A stretch of DNA of 10,000 bases from Anaeromyces robustus. Its lineage: Eukaryota; Neocallimastigomycota; Neocallimastigomycetes; Neocallimastigales; Neocallimastigaceae. Both the position numbers and the translations under genes were made by a program. The notes under the pieces are model-generated. The model was not told the DNA's origin. It worked only from the letters and a program-made list of their open reading frames with translations, and searched no databases. The first letter of the stretch is position 1. Every line of letters starts with the position of its first letter. The DNA is taken from positions 25,001 through 35,000 of the forward strand of contig MCFG01000313.1 of assembly GCA_002104895.1 (NCBI GenBank), given 5' to 3'. Of this stretch, positions 1 to 7,310 are shown piece after piece.

Positions 1-1192
1 AATATCTTTTCCTTTTGTTTCTTTTGCATAAGAATAAGATATATATAATTATAATTATACTTTTTATAAACAATTTAAAATAAAATAATTTTTAATTATT
101 CTTTTTTATTATTATTTTCCCATTTTCATTTAAAAAAACTTATTAAATTTTATTAATTTGTTTATTTTTTTTTATCTTTAAAGTATAATTATATAAAAAT
201 TAACTTAATATTTTTTATTCAATATTGTTCATTGTAATCGATAACGACTCGTTTTATTAAAATATATTTAATAAAAAAAAAAAAAAAAAGTAAAAAGTAA
301 TAGAGCAAATTATAATGAATCTTTAAATAAAATAAAACATATTAATTCACCACTTATATTTTTACATTTTATATTTTATATTTTATATTTTAAATTTTAA
401 ATATAATTAATTATTTTTTTTGATATAAATGAATGAATAAAAATTTAAGAAATAATAGATAAAAATGATTTTCAATCGATTTTCAATCATCAGTACAATG
501 ACTAAGAGAAATAATAATAACTTGCGGTCATTTCTATAATACTAATTAACTATAACAATATAATAATAAGAATAATATGAATATTAGTTTAATAGTTAAT
601 AATAATTAATTATTAATAATAATATTATCTTATATAATAATAATTATAATAATTATATTATTAAAATATTGTGTTAGGGTCTCTATATATTATTAATATT
701 TAACAATAAAACTATGTTTTAAAAAATTAATTTAAATAATAAATATAGTTAATAATTAAAACTAAAAATGTTATTAAATAATCATAATTAATCATAATCA
801 TAATCATAATCATTTATTTTAATAAATAAAAATAATAATATTTATAATAATTAAAATTATAAAAATTTGATTTGGGAATTATTTATAACATATATTAGAT
901 GGTAATAATAATTATTATAATAATTATTTAATATATTAAATATTAAAAAAATTTTTTTTTTATTTTCATTTTATTTTTATCATATTAAATTGTATAAAAT
1001 TCATTATCAATATCAAAATATAAAACATAATTAATAAAACTATTATTATACCTATTATTATTATTTCATTTATCTAATAAAAAATATCATTTCTTTTTTT
1101 CTTTATTTAAAATTAAATTTTTTTTTTGTGTTACATTTATTTTTTCATATTTTATAAAATATACTTTAAATAATTATTACCTTAATTCCTTA

Positions 1193-1312
<120 letters not shown>

Positions 1313-1746
1313 TTAGATTATTTTATATATTTCATTATTTTATATATATTACATTTTAAATGAAATTGGAAATTAAAATATTAAAAAATATGTCTAAAAC
1401 TGTTTAATAATTATAAAAGAATAATAAAATATTAATATAAAAAAATTAATTTTTATATCTAACATGAGAAACATTTAAAATATATTTCCAATTTTAATAT
1501 TATTTTAATAAAAAAATAATTAATAATGTTTTATAAAAGAAAAAAAAATAATTATTAATATTAATTAATGATAATATACTAGATTGGCTTTTTTCTTTTT
1601 TTTTCTTTTTTTTTTAATAACAATTATAGATTGAATTTATTTTTATATTTTATTATATAATTATTAATATTAATTACAATTATTTATTGTTCTGTTAATA
1701 AAAAAGGAATAATAATAATCTAAAAAAAAAAATGAAAAAAATCCTA

Positions 1747-1769
1747 TCTCTATTAGTAAGTAATAGAGA
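1747..1769. repeat. Perfect 9-bp hairpin
   Basis: TCTCTATTA at 1747-1755 is matched by its exact reverse complement at 1761-1769, with a 5-nt GTAAG loop. It contains more G/C than its surroundings. No function can be assigned. Confidence 0.5.
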
Positions 1770-2033
1770 ATAAACTTTTTTTTTCCCTTTTTAATTTATT
1801 ATTTCTTAATATTAATATATAAAAAAGGATACATTTAGTATAATAAGAAAAAAAAATTTTTTTTTTTATATGAAGTTAAAAATATAACAATTAAAATTTT
1901 ATATGAAAAATAATAATTTTTAAAACATTTTAATTTATCGACAAAAAAAAAAAACAAACATGATTTTTTACTCATAAAATTTAATATAAAATATCCTGTA
2001 CTTACTAATAACCACATTTTTTATATACATAAA

Positions 2034-2039
<6 letters not shown>

Positions 2040-2068
<29 letters not shown>
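2040..2068. repeat. 29-nt poly-A run
   Basis: An uninterrupted run of 29 A residues, the longest homopolymer in the window. It could be ordinary AT-rich spacer slippage or the tail of an old retroposed copy. Nothing recognisable as a retroposon lies upstream, so the first reading is preferred. Confidence 0.85.
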
Positions 2069-2070
<2 letters not shown>

Positions 2071-2936
2071 GATAATAATATTAATTTATATTTATTATGA
2101 TTCGCTGAAATAATAAATATTATAAACATAAAAAAAAAAAAGTCATATTTAAATACAATATTATCCTTGAATTTTTTATTTTTTTTTTTTTCTTAAATAT
2201 TTTTTAAAAATAAAAAATAAAAAATAAAAAATAGTTTTTTATATATTTAATAAAAGAAGATTATTTAAAAATAAGAATTATTATTCTTTATTTAATTAAA
2301 TATATAAAAAAGTTAATATATATATATAAAGTAAAATATAATTAAAAATGAAAATATAAAATAAAAGAAAATATATTATATGTAAAAAAAAAATTCCAAT
2401 AAAAATAACTCCAATAAAACAATAGAAATAAATAAAAATAGAAAGAAGTTGAACTTCAAATAAAAAAAATTATAAAAAAATAAAAAAAAATTAAAAAAAA
2501 ATAAAAAGAAAAAAAAAGAAAAAAAATCAATATAAATGCAAATACAAATAATAAAAATATAATTCATATAATCATCACACATACTAAAAAAATTTTCAAT
2601 ATATGTAATAAAAAAAAGCATAAAAATAGTAAAGATATAAAAATATAAATAAAAAAATATAAAATTTTTATATCAAAAAAAAAATATTGAATAAAATATA
2701 AAAATTAAATAAGTAAAAAAAAAAAGATATAAATAATATAGAGGAAAAAGGAATAAGAAAGGGGAAAAAAAAAAAGCAAAAATATATATAAAAATATTTT
2801 ATTACACATATATAAAATATAAAATATTTTTATATAATTTTGTATATAAAATAAAAGATTTATTTTAATACCAATAAAACTACTCTTTTTTTTTTAAATT
2901 AAAGTCATAATATAAAAAAAAAGAATAGAAGGAAAA

Positions 2937-4295
2937 ATGCATAGTATACTCGAATATGCAGATAGTAAAAATGGAATTCTTGATAGAAAAGAAGATGTGA
3001 TTCAAAGGATAGTAAGTTCCTTTATAACCAATAGTTTTTTTCCTTGGTTATGTATAACTTTAATGATAATTAATCGTAAAAATTGGAAAAGATCTGTAAT
3101 ATATGTATTATTTATTCATTATATCTTAAGATCTTCTGGTGATTTTGTAAGAGGAATTGTTGATTTAAATGCTACTATAAAACTTGATAAATATTGGCCT
3201 TATAATGAAAAAGCTTGGTATTTATACGGTATAAGTATGGCTTTAAGCTTATTAGGTGAAATTATTGGTGATTGGTATCCTCTTTTAAGAACTAAATCAG
3301 TTATTAATAATAATAATAAGAAAAATAAAAAATTATTTTTAGTTTATTCTACTTGTATTTTTTATAATATAACAAAATTATTTGGTATTTATTGTTATTT
3401 TATGAAAATACCTTTTGATTTAAGTATAACTGATAATAAAGGTAATCAAGTTAAAGATAAACAAAAATTTTATGTTTATTGGTGGGTAACAGTTTTAGTC
3501 ATGCAAGTTGCTAGTTTTTTTTATGATTTATCAGTAATTTATGCTTTAAATTCATGTCTTTTCAATAAAATAAAACAACTAGATACATTTAATAGTTTAA
3601 AGAATAATAATGATTTTAATACCAATAATCAAACTAAAAAAGGAAAAAATTATTCATTTTTAGAAAAATTTAAACAAATATCAGAATTACGTATAATTTT
3701 TTCAATGGTAGCTTCTATCATATTCTTACCATTTTTACTTTTATTCATTTCAATTTTAATTAATAATCTTAGACATGGTGAAAATCCAAGTCAAATGAAA
3801 TACGATATACCTATTGAACAATTTCGTAAAGTAGTTATTAGTATAAATTTCACTTTTATGTATATTGATCAAATCTTATTAAAATTTTATGTTGCTAATA
3901 ATAATAATAATTATAATAGAAATAATCTTAGTTATTATTCTTATAATAAATTTTTAAATAATTCTCAAAATCAAAATGATACATTTAAATGTGATTATGA
4001 TCCTTATAATTCCATTATATCACCTGAATCTGCTGTTACTTTAGCTTATAATGAATCAGAATTATTTAATTTAAGTAATATTAATAACAATAAAAAAGCA
4101 AATGATAATAGTAATATTAATATTAGTATGATTAATAATAGTAATATTAATAATAGTAATATTTTAAATGAATCATTTTATTTAATGAGTATGATAAATG
4201 ATGAACCATATACTCCAGGAAATAATGATGATTCTATTCCAATATTTGCATCATCTCCTATATCTCCTAAAAAATCTCGTATATCTAATATTTTA

Positions 4296-4339
<44 letters not shown>

Positions 4340-4610
4340 TGATGATGATTTTTATTATTCATTATTATCATCACCTACTTCTTTCCTTTATTCACCAACA
4401 TCTAAAAGAAAAAGTCATGTAGCAGATATTTATATAAATAATAATGATAATTCTTTTCCAATTTATCCATCTAATGCACTTTCACCAACTTTATCATCAG
4501 CATCTCCATCAAAAGGAAAAAATAATTATAATGAAGATTCTTTTCCTCTTTATTCATCATTATCACCAAGAAAAACTTATTTATCCAATATAAAACCATA
4601 TGACTATTAA
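2937..4610 (+). CDS. Predicted seven-transmembrane protein with Asn-rich, Ser-Pro-rich C-terminal tail
   Basis: The product is 557 aa and I do not recognise the family. Hydrophobic segments are visible at about residues 29-46, 53-70, 95-115, 133-157, 178-208, 251-276 and 297-319, giving a likely seven-helix core in the first 320 residues. Notable core features are the W-N-R/K-rich boundary after segment 1 (RKNWKR, 47-52), PLLRTK after segment 3 and DQILLKFY in segment 7. Linkers and tail carry Asn-rich low complexity, including 12 consecutive Asn at 455-466. From about 430 to the end the tail repeats a pattern of Asp/Glu-Ser-x-Pro, then Ser-Pro-x-Lys, then Ser-Asn-Ile. ATG 2937 has an A at -3, an A-rich leader, and no better upstream start; the stop is TAA. 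No intron is evident. The helix count and long Ser-rich tail resemble a GPCR-like receptor, but no diagnostic receptor motif was identified, so a transporter or other polytopic protein is possible. Confidence is high that it is a gene and low on function. Confidence 0.85.
4299..4334 (+). repeat. (AAT)12 coding microsatellite
   Basis: Twelve AAT codons in a row encode Asn455-Asn466 in the tail of the membrane protein. All use the same codon, so the tract is a pure DNA repeat, more consistent with replication slippage than with selection for each residue. Confidence 0.9.
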
Positions 4611-4694
4611 GAAAAAGAAAAAAAAAAGAAAAAAGAAAACTAATACATTTTTCATAGAAAATAAAAAAAAAAAAAATCAATGAATAAATAATAT

Positions 4695-4742
4695 TAAATT
4701 CTATTAATTATCATATTAAAATATGATAATTAATAGAATTTA
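4695..4742. repeat. Perfect 48-bp palindrome downstream of the membrane-protein gene
   Basis: Two 23-bp arms (4695-4717 and 4720-4742) are exact reverse complements separated by 2 nt. The arm contains CTATTAATTATCATATT. It begins 85 bp after the stop codon at 4610, so it probably falls in or just past the 3' untranslated region. It could form a hairpin in the transcript, or be the remains of a small inverted-repeat element. No flanking target duplication is obvious. Confidence 0.85.
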
Positions 4743-5167
4743 TTATTAAAAAAAATTTTTTTGCTTCATTATATACAAACGTTTTTAGCATTTATTATAT
4801 AATAATTTAACATAAATAAATATTAAGTTATTATGTAATTTTTATTTATTAATTCATAGAGCCATTTTTTGTTTATTTATTTTTATATATACTATAATTT
4901 AGATATATATATAGATATATAAAATAATCAGAATTATAAATAATTATAGATAATATAAGTATTAAAAAAATTATTAAAAAAAAAAAAAAAAAAATTTATT
5001 ACATAATATTTCATTAAAATATATATAATATATATATATACTATCAGTAATATACTATCTGTATATTGTTCATTCAATTTTGTATTCTTATAAAATAACT
5101 TATAAGTTATAAAATATATATATGTAAAACTTTTAACATGTAATAATTATTTTTTTATATATTTCAA

Positions 5168-5216
5168 TATTATTTAATATTCAATGATATCATAATTTTC
5201 TTAATATTAAATAATA
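5168..5216. repeat. Inverted repeat, 14-bp perfect arms
   Basis: TATTATTTAATATT at 5168-5181 has its exact reverse complement at 5203-5216, with a 21-nt spacer that itself contains the palindrome ATGATATCAT. It is composed mostly of A and T, so chance formation is more likely than for GC-containing repeats. Confidence 0.5.
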
Positions 5217-5477
5217 CTATACGTTAAATAACAATTAATACAAAACTCTTTTTACATAAAATTCAAATAATAGCAAATATTAAAAAAAAATTAAAAAAAA
5301 AAAAAAAGTATTATTAATTTAAGTCATAATAAAGCAAAATAACAAATAAAAAAAAATTATAAAAAAATAAAATAAAAATATTAAATAAAAAAAAAAGTAA
5401 AAAGTATAAAAAAAATAAAATAATATTGAAGTAAAATAAACATAAATTTAAAATTATTAGTAAATAATGCGCCACAA

Positions 5478-5513
5478 TAAATTATTATATAATGTAAATT
5501 ATATAATAATTTA
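5478..5513. repeat. Inverted repeat, 16-bp perfect arms, 4-nt loop
   Basis: Arms at 5478-5493 and 5498-5513 are exact reverse complements around GTAA. The repeat begins immediately after the ATGCGCCACA 10-mer. All arm bases are A or T, which weakens the case for function. Confidence 0.55.
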
Positions 5514-5527
5514 ATACGTATTAAATT
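5508..5527. repeat. Perfect 20-bp palindrome centred on TACGTA
   Basis: The 20 bases around TACGTA read identically on both strands, and overlap the right arm of the preceding inverted repeat. It could be a dimeric protein site or part of a decayed element; no family is recognised. Confidence 0.45.
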
Positions 5528-5598
5528 TTATTACAATACATAAATTTATTAAGAAATTAATTAATAATATAAGAACATAAAATCTATAAAATTATTTT

Positions 5599-5607
5599 AT
5601 TATATAC
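5599..5607. repeat. Left 9-bp target-site duplication
   Basis: ATTATATAC directly abuts the left end of the transposon and is repeated exactly at 7168-7176 beside the right end. The match is exactly 9 bp: the bases on either side differ. Nine to eleven bp is the known duplication length for Mutator-like elements. Confidence 0.75.
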
Positions 5608-5614
5608 GGGAGAA

Positions 5615-5644
5615 GTGCATTTCGGAATCGTGCATTTCGGAATC
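5615..5644 (+). repeat. Left subterminal array: two 15-bp units
   Basis: Two perfect tandem copies of GTGCATTTCGGAATC lie at 5615-5629 and 5630-5644. A decayed third (GTACATTATTGTATG) follows directly. The same unit occurs four times in inverted orientation at the right end. Its high G+C stands out sharply from the surroundings. Repeated subterminal motifs are known as transposase-binding sites in several DNA transposon families; that role is inferred here. Confidence 0.85.
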
Positions 5645-5656
5645 GTACATTATTGT

Positions 5657-5691
5657 ATGTGGCTTGATGATAAAATATTTTATAGCCACAT
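5657..5691. repeat. Hairpin with TGTGGCT arms inside the left transposon end
   Basis: ATGTGGCT at 5657-5664 is the reverse complement of AGCCACAT at 5684-5691, with a 19-nt AT-rich spacer. TGTGGC also borders the right-hand 15-bp array on its inner side (7095-7100 on the minus strand), so this motif belongs to both ends of the element. Confidence 0.5.
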
Positions 5692-5720
5692 TTATCAAAA
5701 ATAAATAAATAAATAAATAT

Positions 5721-5842
5721 ATAAATAACTAAATAAAATCTAAATAATATTTTATTAATAATCTTTTAAATAATATTTTGTTAAAAATTGTATTATAAAA
5801 AAGGACTTGTTCTGTTATCATTAAATAAATAAAACTATTATA
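5721..5842 (+). repeat. Internal direct repeat, copy A (about 122 bp)
   Basis: Nearly identical to 5910-6029, with a few indels and substitutions. Shared landmarks include AATCTTTTAAATAATATTTT and AAAAAAGGACTTGTTCTG. The offset between copies is 187-189 bp. Neither copy has convincing coding content. It is an internal duplication within the transposon. Confidence 0.8.
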
Positions 5843-5872
5843 ATTATTAAATAAATAATTATTGTAATAAAT

Positions 5873-5874
5873 AA

Positions 5875-5905
<31 letters not shown>

Positions 5906-5908
5906 ATA
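5873..5908. repeat. (AAAT)9 microsatellite
   Basis: Nine units of a 4-bp AAAT/TAAA repeat lie between the two copies of the internal direct repeat. Similar shorter AAAT runs occur at 5697-5716 and, in inverted form, near 7050-7075. Confidence 0.9.
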
Positions 5909-5909
5909 C

Positions 5910-6029
5910 ATAAATAATTAAATAAAATTAAATATTATTTTATTAATAATCTTTTAAATAATATTTTGTTAAAAATTGTATATAAAAAAGGACTTGTTCT
6001 GTTATCATTAAATAAATAAAACTATTATA
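5910..6029 (+). repeat. Internal direct repeat, copy B (about 120 bp)
   Basis: Second copy of the 5721-5842 repeat. It ends just before the open reading frame of the transposase remnant becomes recognisable and contains the in-frame stop at 6013-6015 that closes that frame upstream. Confidence 0.8.
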
Positions 6030-6405
6030 TATTAAAAATAATTATTTACATAAATATAATACTAATTATTGGAATTATTATAAGAATATGGAGCATATAA
6101 CAAATAATGCTTCAGAATCTTTTAATAATTACTTAAATAATTTATTTCCAAAAAAACCTTCATTTTTTAAATTAATTTATATATTAAAAAAAGAAGAATC
6201 CTTATCCTACAATGATTACGAAAGGAGAATTAATGGAATCTGGAGAAAAAAACAAAAAATAATTAGAAAGACTGATGAAATAAAAAATATAATTGAAAAT
6301 TATAAATATATGGAAAAAGATTATATTTATAATGGATATGATAAAAAAGATATTGTTGAATTATGGTATAATTGCTTAATTGATTTAAATAATAAAAAAT
6401 ACTAA
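6016..6405 (+). pseudogene. 5'-truncated MULE transposase, C-terminal remnant
   Basis: The frame is open from 6016 to the TAA at 6403-6405. The first ATG (6088) would give 105 aa. The diagnostic part is TNNASESFNNYLN followed by LFPKKPSFFKLIYILKKEE. It matches the TNN-x-x-E-(S/G)-(F/Y)-x-x-x-(L)N segment and the following KP-x-x-x-K-(L/F)-I-x-x-L-x-x-E helix, typical near the C-terminus of MULE transposases and related multicopy proteins. Codons before the ATG also read in the family style (YLHKYN, then YWNYYKN), so the coding homology starts upstream of the Met, which is internal rather than a true start. The DDE catalytic core and any DNA-binding zinc finger are missing, and an in-frame stop lies at 6013-6015. 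It cannot catalyse transposition. Expression as a short protein is possible but unsupported. Confidence 0.75.
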
Positions 6406-6430
6406 TTTTTTATTATAAATTAGTATTTTT
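6395..6430 (+). terminator. Hairpin over the transposase stop codon, followed by T-rich DNA
   Basis: AAAAATACTAATTT at 6395-6408 is an exact reverse complement of 6417-6430, with an 8-nt loop. The left arm contains the TAA stop (6403-6405). The right arm ends in five T. It resembles a 3'-end or termination structure of the original transposase gene; in a eukaryote this function is only suggested. Confidence 0.45.
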
Positions 6431-6509
6431 CTAACCTTTTTATATTATATGTTATGCTTAATTATTGTTCTTGTAACAATATAAGGAAATAAAATTACTT
6501 TAAGATTTT

Positions 6510-6530
6510 TTTAGCTAGTTTTTAGCTAAA
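6510..6530. repeat. Short TTTAGCTA hairpin
   Basis: TTTAGCTA at 6510-6517 and TAGCTAAA at 6523-6530 are exact reverse complements around a 5-nt loop. It lies in the non-coding right half of the transposon. Confidence 0.4.
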
Positions 6531-6571
6531 TTATATCTAAAACTGATCTATTTAACTATAATTAAAATATA

Positions 6572-6671
6572 ATTAATATCAATATCAAAATTTTTAGTAT
6601 AAAAATATTATTATTAATATCAATATCAAATTTTTTAGTATAAAAATATTATTAATATCAATGTCAATCTT
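6572..6671 (+). repeat. Short tandem repeat, about 38-41 bp, three copies
   Basis: Copies begin with ATTAATATCAAT at 6572, 6613 and 6651. The first two share CAATATCAAA, TTTTTTAGTATAAAAATATT and differ by small indels; the third is decayed after about 20 bp. They occupy the non-coding right half of the transposon (6406-7100), which otherwise has no coding signal. Confidence 0.7.
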
Positions 6672-7100
6672 ATTTAGCAAAAATAATAATATCAATTATG
6701 TTTAAAAAATCATTAAATAAATATTTTTTTATTTTTTATTATTTTATTAAAATTTTAGTTATTATTATTACAATTTAATAATAAAATAAATTAAAATATT
6801 TTATATAAATAATTTTAAATATAAATGAAAAATATTATAAAATATTAAATAAAATAAAAGACTTTGAAAAAATATGATTTTTGTTTGTTTGTAAAAGTTA
6901 AAGAACTTGAATCTTTCTTTTTTAAATTTTTTTTGTATTCTTTTGTATTTTTTTTTCAATTCTTTGATTTTATTATAATTTTTTTAATTATTTTTATTTC
7001 ATTTTATTCCATTTTTTAATTTGTAATTATTAATTATAATTTTTAATTATTATTTATTTATTTATTCATTTATTTAATATATAAAATTTCATGCGCCACA

Positions 7101-7160
7101 GATTCCGAAATGCACAATTCCGAAATGCACGATTCCGAAATGCACGATTGCGAAATGCAC
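7101..7160 (-). repeat. Right subterminal array: four 15-bp units
   Basis: Four tandem units of GATTCCGAAATGCAC (the reverse complement of the left unit) lie at 7101-7115, 7116-7130, 7131-7145 and 7146-7160. The second has A for the first G, and the fourth has G for one C; the others are perfect. On the inner side they follow ATGCGCCACA at 7091-7100. On the outer side 7 nt separate them from the transposon end at 7167. Confidence 0.9.
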
Positions 7161-7167
7161 CACATTC

Positions 7168-7176
7168 ATTATATAC
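7168..7176. repeat. Right 9-bp target-site duplication
   Basis: An exact copy of ATTATATAC from 5599-5607, adjoining the right transposon end. An unmutated pair suggests a fairly recent insertion, though 9 bp of AT-rich sequence is limited evidence for age. Confidence 0.75.
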
Positions 7177-7275
7177 ATAAATTAATGTATTATTTACATT
7201 AATTATAGTTTTATAACATTAGGTAAAATATAGAAAATAGTGATTAATTATTTATATTAGTTATAATTATAAACT

Positions 7276-7301
7276 CCTTATTTTTCTCCTTAAAAATAAG
7301 G
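7276..7301. repeat. Perfect 10-bp hairpin next to the tandem duplication
   Basis: CCTTATTTTT at 7276-7285 and AAAAATAAGG at 7292-7301 are exact reverse complements with a 6-nt CTCCTT loop. It ends 9 bp before the 82-bp tandem duplication. Confidence 0.55.
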
Positions 7302-7310
7302 TAAAGAAAT

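Larger units (their letters stand above)
4611..5598. other. Gene-free spacer between the membrane-protein gene and the transposon
   Basis: No coding region is seen. The first 70 bases after the stop are A-rich and are probably 3' UTR of the upstream gene. The rest holds A/T runs and several perfect inverted repeats, listed separately. A conspicuously GC-rich 10-mer, ATGCGCCACA, sits at 5467-5476 and recurs inside the transposon at 7091-7100. Confidence 0.7.
5608..7167. mobile_element. Non-autonomous Mutator-like (MULE) DNA transposon, 1560 bp
   Basis: The ends are set by three independent signs. The 9-bp direct repeats ATTATATAC lie at 5599-5607 and 7168-7176. Both termini begin with G when read inward. 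At both termini exactly 7 nt separate the end from the first GTGCATTTCG repeat. Read inward, the left end is GGGAGAAGTGCATTTCGG and the right end is GAATGTGGTGCATTTCGC. Inverted similarity continues loosely inward through TGTGGC and then AAAT-type repeats, so the terminal inverted repeats may be about 100 bp and degenerate. The only coding remnant is the C-terminal part of a MULE-type transposase on the + strand, so the element cannot be autonomous. It would depend on a full-length relative elsewhere in the genome. Conserved ends with a decayed core are typical of deletion derivatives. Confidence 0.8.

Noticed and set aside
1-29. Possible start of a minus-strand gene leaving the left edge (ATG at 29-27, reading Met-Gln-Lys-Lys-Gln-Lys).
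   Set aside because: Only nine codons are visible, they are low-complexity Lys/Gln, and the context before the ATG is weak. It cannot be decided from this window.
1835-2017. Minus-strand open frame of about 60 aa.
   Set aside because: It encodes only Phe/Leu/Lys-rich low complexity from poly-A/T sequence, with no motif or codon bias.
2376-2621. Minus-strand open frame of about 81 aa starting with ATG, very hydrophobic.
   Set aside because: The hydrophobicity comes from runs of TTT and TTA codons in A-rich DNA on the opposite strand; it has no coding character and sits in the likely promoter region of the gene at 2937.
4471-4680. Minus-strand open frame overlapping the end of the membrane-protein gene.
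   Set aside because: It is antisense to a real coding tail and begins without ATG; it is a by-product of Asn- and Lys-rich codons on the other strand.
5729-5911. Minus-strand open frame beginning with repeated Tyr-Leu-Phe-Ile.
   Set aside because: It is a translation of the AAAT microsatellite and the internal direct repeat of the transposon.
5608-7167. Alternative identity of the element as a hAT or Helitron transposon, because subterminal short repeats also occur in those families.
   Set aside because: The flanking duplication is 9 bp rather than 8 (hAT) or none (Helitron), and the coding remnant has the MULE-type TNN-x-x-E segment.
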